Assembly (NCBI RefSeq): GCF_006385135.1
Contig: NZ_CP041025.1
Span: forward strand, 2,263,501-2,327,500
From: Paremcibacter congregatus
GTDB lineage: Bacteria; Pseudomonadota; Alphaproteobacteria; Sphingomonadales; Emcibacteraceae
DNA: 64,000 nt
Reading direction: 5' to 3'
Positions within the stretch are counted from its first letter, which is position 1. Each line of letters starts with the position of its first letter. Below, one piece after another: positions 54,110 to 62,750 of this stretch. A program made the position numbers and the translations under genes. Under the pieces are notes generated by a model. The model was not told the DNA's origin. It did not search any database and saw nothing but the letters and a program-made list of their open reading frames with translations.

Positions 54110-54985
54110 CTATGGCTTATGCGCCGCCATTCTGGAGATATGCTGATCCAGATGCTGCAAAAATTTCTGCCTGTGACTTAGCAGGTTTTCAAGAGAAAAA
54201 CTGTTGCCCATGATATCTTTTAAATGGCCCCCTTGCGGGTCACTGGCCCAGTCATTATGAGGAAATGCGATATCGACCCGATGCGGCGTGATCGCAAGGT
54301 CAACCTGTCCCTGAGTCAAATCTTTCAGTGTCGCAGACAATTTCTCGAGCACGCGTCTGTCATGATCAACCGAAGATAATGGCACCAAAGTTGAGAACAC
54401 CCCGCGGCTGGCATAATAGGTATACCCCAGATCCTGAGGGCCGTTAAACATGCCGATCATCATCCCAAAAAACAGCTGGGCGTTTTCCGCGCTCAAAAAC
54501 TGCTTTCCCCCCTGATCGTGAAGATCAAAACTATACGAATCCGTTTCCGTGATTTTGCCATCATCGGGACAAATTACCAGAACACTGTCCTGAATAAAGA
54601 AGAAAGCCATTGCCGCGGCAATTTTCTGCATGGCCTGCATCTTGTCGGTCACCCTGTCATCAAGAGCCACCGTCATACTGATCGACGGCGTAGTTATGCC
54701 CTCATAACCACCGGAAACCAGTTTATGGCTCTTCACTTCTGAGATTATGTTTTCTACGTAAGGTGATGAAGAAAAAAAAGAATCCGTGACTGTGACAAGT
54801 GACTTGAACAGGTCTTCTTGTTGCCGGGTATTTAACTTGAAAACCCCTTCCAACCTGTCTTCACCCGTCGCAACTGCCGCATTGATATGCGGGATCGGGG
54901 AATAAATAATCTCACATACATCTTCCGCCATGACGGTGTGCGTCTGAAAAGAAAAAAGACAAATCAATAACAGTCGCTTCATCAT
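54110..54985 (-). CDS. Periplasmic protein of unknown function
   Basis: This 291-aa protein has a signal peptide (RLLLICLFSFQTHTVMAED). The mature part shows two Cys (DVCEIIYSP; LVICPDDGK) that may form a disulphide, a hydrophobic helix (IAAAMAFFFIQDSVLVI) and otherwise no recognisable domain. It lies five bases from the cyclase-family gene and within the peptidase block, so it probably shares a transcript with them. Confidence 0.65.
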   Translation of the reverse strand: MMKRLLLICLFSFQTHTVMAEDVCEIIYSPIPHINAAVATGEDRLEGVFKLNTRQQEDLFKSLVTVTDSFFSSSPYVENIISEVKSHKLVSGGYEGITTPSISMTVALDDRVTDKMQAMQKIAAAMAFFFIQDSVLVICPDDGKITETDSYSFDLHDQGGKQFLSAENAQLFFGMMIGMFNGPQDLGYTYYASRGVFSTLVPLSSVDHDRRVLEKLSATLKDLTQGQVDLAITPHRVDIAFPHNDWASDPQGGHLKDIMGNSFSLENLLSHRQKFLQHLDQHISRMAAHKP

Positions 54986-54989
54986 ATCC

Positions 54990-55964
54990 TCAGTCCTTCA
55001 TATCCATATTCTGACGACGCATTACGCCATGTTCATCCCGACTTACAGGGGTTTTAAAAGCCGGCAGGCTACGTTCCTTCAGCGCCTCGATAGAAACGCC
55101 GTAAGGCCAGTCCGACGGCGCGATGGCGACATAACGGGCATACCCGCCCGTTCCACCTTCCGGTTTAGCGTATCCGATCGCCAGCAGCGCCCCCTGTTCC
55201 GGCACCTGATCAAGATTAGCCACTCCTTCAGCTTGTGCATGATTGTTATGCATCAGCCAATATTCTCCTTCCAGATTCGGTGTTGTATCCGTATCCAGAG
55301 GTTCATGCCCATGAAACAGGATATGACGTTCCTGATGCAGGAATTTCAAAGCCGCCAAGCCCACGCCGGGAAAAGGTTTCTTGTTAAACCGTTCTATATC
55401 ACGCCATTTTTTATGCCAGTCAGAGCGCACCATCACGACAGACCCTTCCGGGATTCTGCCATATTTGTCTTCCCACGCCTTAATATCGGAAACCTGCAGA
55501 TGATATCCGGCATCTTCCGCCACCTGTGGTGCGATATTAATCACCACAAGCGGTCTGATGGCATAAGTCGCCGGAATCTCGCTGATCGTGGCGCCCATCG
55601 GATTCCAATGGGCCGGTGGGTCAAGCTGCGTCCCGTACTGATCCGTCGGCAGGACATAAGCCGTCGCAACAACCCCGTGTTTCTCATAAGAAAAAATTTC
55701 ACCCTTACCTATAAACCCCGGAACGTCATTTTTTGCCTTCGCCGGTGCAAATTGAGCGTGATCAAATCCGTTCCAGACCGCCTGTTGCGGCTCAAAAGCA
55801 TGAGTCAGGTCGATATATTTCGCCGTTTTCAGAGTAGAGTTGTAAACCTGCCACAGGGATATGGGCTTTGCAGGCTCTTCCGTTATCGGAGCGCAGGCAG
55901 AAAGAGCAAGCAAACTTGCTGTTAAAATAAACCGGCGTGTTGAAGTTGCAAAACAAAAGAACAT
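54990..55964 (-). CDS. Cyclase-family (kynurenine formamidase-like) lipoprotein with altered metal motif
   Basis: This 324-aa protein has a lipobox (LLALSAC, Cys ~24). The domain matches the cyclase family: YIDLTHAFEPQQAVWNGFDH, then PLVVINI, GSVVMVRSDW, FPGVGLAALKFL and HEPLDTDTTPNLEGEYWLMH. In the family the metal site is HxGTHxDxxxH; here the segment reads DQYGTQLDPPAHW, so both ligand His are Gln and only the Asp and last His are kept. It may bind metal differently or have lost hydrolase activity. Relatives hydrolyse amides such as N-formylkynurenine or isatin. Confidence 0.82.
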   Translation of the reverse strand: MFFCFATSTRRFILTASLLALSACAPITEEPAKPISLWQVYNSTLKTAKYIDLTHAFEPQQAVWNGFDHAQFAPAKAKNDVPGFIGKGEIFSYEKHGVVATAYVLPTDQYGTQLDPPAHWNPMGATISEIPATYAIRPLVVINIAPQVAEDAGYHLQVSDIKAWEDKYGRIPEGSVVMVRSDWHKKWRDIERFNKKPFPGVGLAALKFLHQERHILFHGHEPLDTDTTPNLEGEYWLMHNNHAQAEGVANLDQVPEQGALLAIGYAKPEGGTGGYARYVAIAPSDWPYGVSIEALKERSLPAFKTPVSRDEHGVMRRQNMDMKD

Positions 55965-56054
55965 CTGGTCCCCTTTCCCGTGGAGTGTTTCAGATCAAGC
56001 CGGGCCACAAGAAATCAATCTTGCATGCCCGGCTCACACTGTATCAGTCAGCCC

Positions 56055-58421
56055 TTAGAAGCTATATTTCGCCCGGGCATATAAGTAGCGGCCATTAGAC
56101 CCGATCGGTGACAAAACATCATAGGGCAGATTGCCAAAATAGTTAAGCAACTCATCAGACTGGTCCGGGTAAGTGTCCAGAATGTTGTTCGCCCCCACCG
56201 CCATTGAGATCGCTTCGTTCAAGGTATATTCAACCTCAAGGTCAATCGACCATTTGGCGCCATAAGTCTGTTCCGGCTCAAATCCCCCACCAAAATCAAA
56301 CACCCGCGTGGTTTCCCCAAAACGGGTCGCCCGGGTCATCAGGCTGATGCTGTCATTATGCCAGATGGCGGACAAGATCACCTTGTTGCGGGGAGCCGCC
56401 GTTTCAAGCGTGTTCCGCTCTTCCACACCAATAACGTCACTGGCATTCAGACCGGCAATCGGATGGATCGCCAAAACGTCGGTTTTTGAATAGTTATAGG
56501 CCGCCATCAGATCCAGCTGGCTGTCTCCCAGATCGTGAGTATAAGTGGCGATCACGTCGACGCCCTTGGTTCTTGTATCGACAGCATTGGTGAAGAAGGT
56601 AATCGCGCCACCATCATCGGTGCCCATGCTTTCCGATAAGGTAATCCGGTCATCAACATCAATCATGAAGAAGTCAACGGTGACATTCAATCCTTCTGTC
56701 AGATCCGCCACAAAACCGGCGCTTAGATTAAAGGCCTTTTCTTCCGTCAGTTCCGGTGCGCGCGGATCGCTCACCGGCAACTGGGTGACCGGGATCAGAG
56801 CGCCGCCATCACCAAAGCTGAAATTGGTCTGGCGGAAATGCGATTGCGCCAACGCCGGTGCACGGAAACTGTTGCTGATCGCGCCGCGCAGGGCAAATCC
56901 ATCGCTCAGTTCAAAACGGCTACTGGCCTTGCCGGTGAAGGCGCTACCAAAATCATCGTAATGTTCGTACCGGGTGGCCAGACCAACCATAAAGGCTTCC
57001 GTGACGTTCATTTCCACGTCGGCATACAAGCTGAACACATCCCGTCCGACGCTGGCGACATCCGATGCCGGAATACCGGGTCCCGCCTGGGCTCCAATAG
57101 CTTTACTGTTATCATCTCCGGCCTGGTAGGACGCCGGATCGCCAGCTTTGGTCGAGAAGCTCTCATGGCGATATTCCGCCCCGAAAGCGACACTCATTGG
57201 TCCTTCGAAAGCCGAAACCTCATACTCATTCACCACATCGAGATTAATCATGAACTGCGCATTGGTATATTCCGCCAGATCAAACTCTGTCGGGCTGGCC
57301 GCGCCAAGCGACGCGTTCAGGGAATTCTTCACCCCGTAATCAAAATTATTGCGGCCATAGCTCACACCCAAATCCCAGTCCCATCCGGACACTTCCCCGC
57401 GTCCCCCGAAAGACAGAGACAGGTCATTATTGACCCCGGTGGTAATCGGGCGGAAGCCCTCTGGGTAGATTGACTTTACGTTCTGATAACTGTCCGGATA
57501 ACGGAAGAAACCTGTCCCGTCCGTATCGGAATAGGCATAGGTACCAAAGGAATATAATTCCATCTCGCCCACCGACATGCCCATGTTATAAAACCCGTTG
57601 AACGACTGGCTTTCCGGATCACCGGCATAGTAATTTATCTTGCCAGCCCGGGCGGCATTATCCGGGGTATCTTCCTCAAAGAAAGGCACCAGATCAAAAC
57701 CGGCGCGATTTGTACCATTGCGGTCCCGGAATTCGCCCCCGACATGCAGAAACCCATCCGTGCCGATCTTGAATCCTGCATCAGCCATAATCAACAATGT
57801 TTCACCATCCGTGATATTACGGTCTGTCGCTTCATGATGGGTGGCGTGAAATCCGTAAGACGCGGAAATCTGCCCGCCTTCATCACTGTCTTTAAGCACC
57901 ATGTTGATCACACCGGCAATGGCATCCGACCCATATTGCGCCCCGGCGCCATCCCGCAACACTTCGGCCCGTTTCAGGGCAATCACCGGGATAGCATTAA
58001 AATCTACCGGCGCAGTACCCCGGCCAATCTTGGTATCAAGCTGCACCACAGCCGAGGTGTGACGGCGTTTGCCATTGACCAGAACCAAAACCTGGTCCGG
58101 GCTCATGCCCCGTAATTGCGCGGCGCGTACGTGATCGGATCCACTTGAATTTGATTGACGCGGGAAACTGAAGGCCGGCACCAACGTCTGCAGCGCCTGT
58201 CCCAATTCACCCCCGATTGTCGCGGCTTTCTCAAACGCCTGAGCATTAATAACATCTACCGGTACCGGACTGTCAGCCAGGCTGCGGCCTTTACTGCGGG
58301 TCCCGACGGTGACCACTTCCTCTATCTCCAGCGGAGCGACCTCATCGGCGGCAGTGGCCAGCACGGCCGGGGTCAGAGATAAAGCAAAAATACTGCTGCT
58401 TATCATTAACTTGGTCATCAT
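56055..58421 (-). CDS. TonB-dependent receptor, linked to nucleoside operon by operator
   Basis: This 788-aa receptor has a signal peptide (SSSIFALSLTPAVLATAAD), then EEVVTVGTRSKGRSLADSPV, the plug (LQTLVPAFSFPRQSNSSG, RGMSPDQVLVLVNGKRRH, AEVLRDGAGAQYGSDAIAGV) and a barrel ending KYSF. It has no STN domain and no sigma/FecR beside it. A perfect 12-bp palindrome (58478-58489) 57 bp ahead of the start resembles the sites in front of the nucleoside phosphorylase operon, suggesting joint control. Its ligand could be a nucleoside, nucleotide or oligonucleotide breakdown product. The alternative is a peptide-like ligand, given the downstream peptidases. Confidence 0.92.
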   Translation of the reverse strand: MMTKLMISSSIFALSLTPAVLATAADEVAPLEIEEVVTVGTRSKGRSLADSPVPVDVINAQAFEKAATIGGELGQALQTLVPAFSFPRQSNSSGSDHVRAAQLRGMSPDQVLVLVNGKRRHTSAVVQLDTKIGRGTAPVDFNAIPVIALKRAEVLRDGAGAQYGSDAIAGVINMVLKDSDEGGQISASYGFHATHHEATDRNITDGETLLIMADAGFKIGTDGFLHVGGEFRDRNGTNRAGFDLVPFFEEDTPDNAARAGKINYYAGDPESQSFNGFYNMGMSVGEMELYSFGTYAYSDTDGTGFFRYPDSYQNVKSIYPEGFRPITTGVNNDLSLSFGGRGEVSGWDWDLGVSYGRNNFDYGVKNSLNASLGAASPTEFDLAEYTNAQFMINLDVVNEYEVSAFEGPMSVAFGAEYRHESFSTKAGDPASYQAGDDNSKAIGAQAGPGIPASDVASVGRDVFSLYADVEMNVTEAFMVGLATRYEHYDDFGSAFTGKASSRFELSDGFALRGAISNSFRAPALAQSHFRQTNFSFGDGGALIPVTQLPVSDPRAPELTEEKAFNLSAGFVADLTEGLNVTVDFFMIDVDDRITLSESMGTDDGGAITFFTNAVDTRTKGVDVIATYTHDLGDSQLDLMAAYNYSKTDVLAIHPIAGLNASDVIGVEERNTLETAAPRNKVILSAIWHNDSISLMTRATRFGETTRVFDFGGGFEPEQTYGAKWSIDLEVEYTLNEAISMAVGANNILDTYPDQSDELLNYFGNLPYDVLSPIGSNGRYLYARAKYSF

Positions 58422-58477
58422 TCGGTTTTCTCCCTTGAACTTAACATTATGTGATGTCTAGAATAAATAGCGTAATT

Positions 58478-58489
58478 GAACATATGTTC
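58478..58489. promoter_or_regulatory. Palindromic operator upstream of receptor gene
   Basis: GAACATATGTTC is a perfect palindrome. A near-copy, GAACATATGATC (63660-63671), and a third, TTAACATATGTAA (63678-63690), lie in front of the nucleoside operon. Confidence 0.6.
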
Positions 58490-58529
58490 ATAAATAATAC
58501 TATTGTAGCCATACTGACATAAAATAGCA

Positions 58530-58560
58530 ATCCCCCTCCGCATATTCTGCGGAGGGGGAT
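58530..58560 (-). terminator. Terminator of the nucleoside/RLP operon
   Basis: ATCCCCCTCCGCA (58530-58542) pairs with TGCGGAGGGGGAT (58548-58560), a perfect 13-bp GC-rich stem with 5-nt loop, 21 bp after the RLP stop. On the minus strand a T-rich stretch follows. Confidence 0.85.
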
Positions 58561-58581
58561 CGGAAAACCAAAAGAAACAAA

Positions 58582-59733
58582 TTATCTACGCAACAAGGCG
58601 GCGACCTGGGCTTTGAACGCACGGCAATTTTCAGGAACCGTCGCATCCCCTTTATGCAACGCCCCGCCAATGAGGAACATTATATCTTTCCCGTAGGCGT
58701 CGACCATGTCCTGAACATTTGAAAAGTTCATGCCCCCTCCGGGAGACGCAACGATCGGCTTCAGGATGGCCATGGGATCAGTGCAGCCCTTGACAATTTC
58801 CAGACACTGATCGCGGGTGAAGGAAAAACGTCCGCCAAAATTGGGATAAATACTGACATCCGCCCCGGCCAGACGCGCCAGTTGTCCAAACAGCGCGTAA
58901 AAGGAAAGGCCATTATCGGGGCTGGCGACATAACTGCCCAGATGGGATGGATGACACAGGATGGGCAGGCCGATCCGGTCATCATCCGCCAGACGACGCA
59001 TCATGTCAAATCCGACGATGCCTGGCGGGACCAGCAGACCGCCAACGCCCTGCTCTTTCGCCCAGATCGCATCTTCGACAATCTGCTCCGCCGGAGAATT
59101 CAGGCTTACCACGTAGCGGCTGCTGCCTCCGGTCTGTTGATTGGCTTTTGCCACTTGTTCCACACACCGGGACACCCGCTCACGGAAAGGCGCAAAAGGC
59201 TGATCAGCAAGACCATGATCATCCTTGATAAAGTGAAACTCGCCCAACGCCAGTTGATAAGCCTGCTGCGCCAGTTGGTCTGCGGACAGCCCCATCGGTT
59301 TCAACGCGGAACAATAGAGCTGTTGATGTTTTTCGCCAACCAGGTCGCGCAATCCCTGAAGACCAAAACGCGGCCCTTTGAAACGGGACAGAAAACTGTC
59401 AGGAAATTCAAGACGATCGACCCGCACGCCCGGCATCAGGCTGACATTACCAAAAATGACATTCATGGTCTGGGTCAGGCTAAACCCGGTAATTTCAACG
59501 GCATAGGAAATCACCACCCGCCAGCTGTGGTCGTCCAACGGCGCCAGAGAGACAACCTGTCCCATCACGTGACGGCGAATATCGTCATCCCCGATCAGTT
59601 CCGCCGGGAATTCAATGGTCTGTTCGACACAAATGTGGCGGGCAAACGCCTCCACATCCTGCGCCTCGCAGCGCAAACGGTAAAATACCTGGAACCGTTC
59701 CCCGGATATATCAAGCGTTACATTCTCAATCAT
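58582..59733 (-). CDS. RuBisCO-like protein (form IV RLP), putative pentulose-1-phosphate isomerase
   Basis: The ATG at 59733 is one base behind the transketolase stop (TGAGATG), so I prefer it to the ATG at 59805 inside that gene. The 383-aa protein is a RuBisCO large-subunit homologue: LYCSALKPMGLS (K145 at the position of Rubisco K175), FHFIKDDHGLADQPFAPFRE (K170 and D172 kept; His replaces the metal-binding Glu204), GGLLVPPGIVGFD, LPILCHPSHLGS, VSIYPNFGGRFSF, SPGGGMNF and LIGGALHKGD. It cannot be a carboxylase in the usual sense. R. rubrum RLP converts 5-methylthioribulose-1-P into 1-methylthioxylulose-5-P by shifting the carbonyl along the chain. The same reaction on ribulose-1-P would give xylulose-5-P, the donor of the adjacent transketolase. 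Confidence 0.88.
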   Translation of the reverse strand: MIENVTLDISGERFQVFYRLRCEAQDVEAFARHICVEQTIEFPAELIGDDDIRRHVMGQVVSLAPLDDHSWRVVISYAVEITGFSLTQTMNVIFGNVSLMPGVRVDRLEFPDSFLSRFKGPRFGLQGLRDLVGEKHQQLYCSALKPMGLSADQLAQQAYQLALGEFHFIKDDHGLADQPFAPFRERVSRCVEQVAKANQQTGGSSRYVVSLNSPAEQIVEDAIWAKEQGVGGLLVPPGIVGFDMMRRLADDDRIGLPILCHPSHLGSYVASPDNGLSFYALFGQLARLAGADVSIYPNFGGRFSFTRDQCLEIVKGCTDPMAILKPIVASPGGGMNFSNVQDMVDAYGKDIMFLIGGALHKGDATVPENCRAFKAQVAALLRR

Positions 59734-59734
59734 C

Positions 59735-60742
59735 TCACAAGGCCTCGGCTTTGGCGTCGCTATGGACAGCTTCGATCCGGTGCTGATCCAGATCTTCCTG
59801 GGCAATATTCAACCTAACTTTCATCATTTTTTCCACATTACGCACCAGCGCCATGGCGTCCAGCTCATGTTCCGCCATCAGATAGCCTTTGCTTGCCCCA
59901 TGAGAATAGGTGTCCTGCAGGCCGAGCCGCACCAGTGGTTTCCCCACCCCATGCTCCGCCATCATTTCGGCCACGGCAGAGCCCAATCCACCGGTCACCA
60001 AATGATTTTCCATGGTGATAACCCCATGCTTTGCGGCGCGAATGGCGTCGAGCACAGTCGGGTCGGTAAAAGGCTTCAGGGTTGAAATATGCAAATGGCT
60101 GACCGACACGCCCTTGGCCTCTAGCGCCGCCCCGGCCCGCAAAGCCTCCTCGGTGATAATGCCGGAGGTCAGCAAGGCGACATCACCGCCCCGCCGGATC
60201 ACCCGGGCCCGGTTCAGCACCATCGGCTCCGATTTTGGAAACAGTCGCGGCATTTCCCCGCGCAGAAAGCGGACATAAACTGGTCCGTCAATGGCCTGGG
60301 CGACATCAAGCACAGATTCGACCTCTGTCGCATCACCGGTTTCCAACACGGTCATATTGGGGGTCGCCCGCATGATGGCGATATCCTCAATTGCCTGATG
60401 GGTCACCCCGCCCGGCGTGACAATTCCCGGCAGGAACCCCATCAGGCGCACCTTCAGATTGGGATAGGCCACCGACATGGCAAGCTGATCATAGGCCCGA
60501 CGGTAGATAAAGACCGCAAAGGTATGAATGAAGGGCGTGAAGCCCTCCCGCGCCAAACCAGCGGCAAAACCCATCATATTCTGTTCCGCCATACCCATGG
60601 AAAAAAAACGGTCCGGATAGGTATCGCGCCATTTTCCAACTTCACAGGAATTGGTGAGATCCGCTGACAAAACAAGCACTTCCGGCTTGTCTTGCGACCA
60701 GGTGATAAAATTCTCCACATGAGGTCGTGATACAATTTCCAT
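59735..60742 (-). CDS. Transketolase, C-terminal subunit (split enzyme)
   Basis: This 335-aa protein supplies the pyrimidine-binding and C-terminal domains of a transketolase. It has SADLTNSCEVGKWRDTYPDR, then FFSMGMAEQNMMGFAAGLAR with the Glu that activates thiamine diphosphate. Further segments are FIHTFAVFIYRRAYDQL, LPGIVTPGGVTHQAIEDIAI and MENHLVTGGLGSAVAEMMAE. Together with the N-subunit (311 aa) it gives ~646 residues, like a full transketolase. Split pairs are common in dedicated catabolic operons. It is one base from each neighbour, so co-translation is likely. It would transfer the two-carbon unit of a ketose-5-phosphate, presumably made by the RLP. Confidence 0.92.
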   Translation of the reverse strand: MEIVSRPHVENFITWSQDKPEVLVLSADLTNSCEVGKWRDTYPDRFFSMGMAEQNMMGFAAGLAREGFTPFIHTFAVFIYRRAYDQLAMSVAYPNLKVRLMGFLPGIVTPGGVTHQAIEDIAIMRATPNMTVLETGDATEVESVLDVAQAIDGPVYVRFLRGEMPRLFPKSEPMVLNRARVIRRGGDVALLTSGIITEEALRAGAALEAKGVSVSHLHISTLKPFTDPTVLDAIRAAKHGVITMENHLVTGGLGSAVAEMMAEHGVGKPLVRLGLQDTYSHGASKGYLMAEHELDAMALVRNVEKMMKVRLNIAQEDLDQHRIEAVHSDAKAEAL

Positions 60743-60743
60743 A

Positions 60744-61679
60744 TTATGATCCTTCCCCGCACATCATGTCGCAGGCGGCTTGATATTTTTCTTTCTCTTC
60801 CACAGACCCGAATCGCAGATAATGCAACGCCGCACCGCGTTCCTTCAGCAACGGCACCCCGCGGGTTGGGTCGGTCCGGGCCAGCAGGAATAAGGGCTTT
60901 CCGGGTTGCCGGGCACTTAAGGCCCGCTCCATCGCCGCCAGATCATGCCCCGGAACGTCAATCGCCACCCCGCCAAACGCATTAATCTTGGCCGCCAGAG
61001 GGTCAATGCTCATCACCCCGTCCATCGGACCATCGCATTGCTGACCGTTGACATCGACAATTACACTGACATTATCCAGCTTATGATGCGACAAGGCCTG
61101 AATGGCTTCCCAGGTCTGACCTTCCTGAAATTCACCGTCGGACATCATGACCCAGACCTGCCCCGCCTCAGCCTTGAGCCGACGCCCGAGCGCGATACCG
61201 CCGGCCTGACTGAGCGCCTGAGCCAATGATCCGGTGGTGGTTTCCACCCCCGGTGAATGTTCCGCCCCGATCAGTTCGACCGTGCTACCGTCTTTATTGA
61301 AGGCTTCCAGCCCTTCGGGGGCCATACGACCGACCTCGATCAGAGCCATATAGAGCACCAGCGCATAATGGGCCGGTGAAAAAATAAACCGGTCCTGATC
61401 CGGGCCGGGGATGCCATTATAGGCCCCGCCACTGACATAGGCCTTATTGTCCTTTCCCGGCACACCGGGAAAAGCCACCGGGACCATGGGGGCCTGAGAC
61501 GGCCCCAAATTCATCGCCCGGGTATAGAGAAAGGCGAAAATTTCAGCGGAAGAGCATATCTGGCTCAGATAACCGCCGTTATTGCGCATGACATAATCAA
61601 AGCCCCGCACCCGCATGGCATCCGCCACATCCTGTGCCCGGGAGATCCAGTCATCCTTATAGAATTTGGTCTCGGTCAT
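60744..61679 (-). CDS. Transketolase, N-terminal subunit (split enzyme)
   Basis: This 311-aa subunit binds the diphosphate of thiamine diphosphate: VMMSDGEFQEGQTWEAIQAL with the DG...N metal motif (Ser replaces the usual first Gly), then LDNVSVIVDVNGQQ. Also visible are FSPAHYALVLYMALIEVGRM, HSPGVETTTGSLAQALSQAG and a Pro/Gly-rich loop. It starts directly after the mtnA stop (TAG, then ATG, no spacer). Confidence 0.92.
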   Translation of the reverse strand: MTETKFYKDDWISRAQDVADAMRVRGFDYVMRNNGGYLSQICSSAEIFAFLYTRAMNLGPSQAPMVPVAFPGVPGKDNKAYVSGGAYNGIPGPDQDRFIFSPAHYALVLYMALIEVGRMAPEGLEAFNKDGSTVELIGAEHSPGVETTTGSLAQALSQAGGIALGRRLKAEAGQVWVMMSDGEFQEGQTWEAIQALSHHKLDNVSVIVDVNGQQCDGPMDGVMSIDPLAAKINAFGGVAIDVPGHDLAAMERALSARQPGKPLFLLARTDPTRGVPLLKERGAALHYLRFGSVEEKEKYQAACDMMCGEGS

Positions 61680-62747
61680 CTATTCGTGATCCTGTTCATT
61701 GGAGAGAAAAAGTGTCTTGAGGGTTTCGTCGAAAGGCGGATAGATAATCCCCTTCTCGGTGATAATGCCGCTGATCAGATGGGCCGGGGTAACATCAAAG
61801 GCGGGATTGAATACTTCTGCACCTTCCGGCGCCACCTTGACACCGTCAATTTCGGTAATTTCAGACGCCGGACGTTCTTCAATCTCGATCTGGTCACCGG
61901 ACGGCATTTCAGGATCAATGGTCGAGATTGGCGCCGCCACAAAAAACGGCACCCCATGCGCCTTGGCGACAAGCGCCAGATTATAGGTCCCGATCTTGTT
62001 CGCGACATCACCATTCATCGCCACCCGGTCGCAACCGACAACACACATGTCCACAGACTTGTTTTTCATCACAAAACCGGATGCGCCGTCCACAATAATC
62101 TGATGTGAAATGCCCAGTTGCTGCAATTCCCATGAGGTCAGCCGCCCCCCTTGCAGACGCGGTCGGGTTTCATCGACATAAACATGAACCTTGCGTCCCG
62201 CTTCATGGGCGATGCGGATAATGCCGAGCGCCGTGCCGTAATCCACCGTGGCGATGCCGCCGGTATTGCAGTGGTGAATGAATGTCGCCTCCTGCGGCAC
62301 GATGTCCAATGCGGCATGGCCGATCGCTTTGTTTATTTCAACATCTTCCCGCGCCAGTGCATGTGCCGCGTCAACCAGGGCCGCACGATAGGCCACAAGC
62401 GAGGTCGGTTGCTGTCGCGCGACCCGATTATGCATCTGATCCAGCGCCCAACAGAGATTTACCGCCGTCGGCCGGGACGCCCGCAGGATCGCATCCGCGT
62501 CCGCCACCCGCGTCATCGTCGCTGATAACAGGTCACTTTCTTCCTGCCAGGCGGCAACGGCCAGACCATAGGCCGCCGTTACCCCGATCGCCGGTGCGCC
62601 CCGCACCACCATATCGGTGATCGCCGCCGCGATATCCTCGACACGGGACAGGGTGACATATTTCAGCTCTGCCGGAATTTTGGTCTGATCAAGAAGACGC
62701 AGGGCTTTTTGATCTTCCAGCCATTCGATACTTTTATAGGCAGGCAT
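61680..62747 (-). CDS. mtnA: MtnA-family aldose-1-phosphate isomerase (methylthioribose-1-P isomerase-like)
   Basis: This 355-aa protein has the MtnA pattern: RGAPAIGVTAAYGLAVA, the catalytic Cys at 160 in HHCNTGGIATVDYGTALG, VDETRPRLQGGRLTSWEL, and the catalytic Asp at 240 in GCDRVAMNGDVANKIGTYNL. Both positions equal the B. subtilis numbering. MtnA converts 5-methylthioribose-1-P to 5-methylthioribulose-1-P; relatives act on ribose-1,5-bisphosphate or 5-deoxyribose-1-P. The loop CNTGG differs from the CNAGA/CNSG forms I know from MtnA. Beside a 6-oxopurine-type phosphorylase its substrate may be plain ribose-1-P, giving ribulose-1-P. Gap to the phosphorylase gene is three bases. Confidence 0.9.
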   Translation of the reverse strand: MPAYKSIEWLEDQKALRLLDQTKIPAELKYVTLSRVEDIAAAITDMVVRGAPAIGVTAAYGLAVAAWQEESDLLSATMTRVADADAILRASRPTAVNLCWALDQMHNRVARQQPTSLVAYRAALVDAAHALAREDVEINKAIGHAALDIVPQEATFIHHCNTGGIATVDYGTALGIIRIAHEAGRKVHVYVDETRPRLQGGRLTSWELQQLGISHQIIVDGASGFVMKNKSVDMCVVGCDRVAMNGDVANKIGTYNLALVAKAHGVPFFVAAPISTIDPEMPSGDQIEIEERPASEITEIDGVKVAPEGAEVFNPAFDVTPAHLISGIITEKGIIYPPFDETLKTLFLSNEQDHE

Positions 62748-62750
62748 GGG

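Noticed and set aside
58582-59733. Calling the RuBisCO-like protein a CO2-fixing Rubisco
   Set aside because: The metal-ligand Glu of the KDDE motif is His and the second Lys of the KPK motif is Met; length and context also fit form IV.
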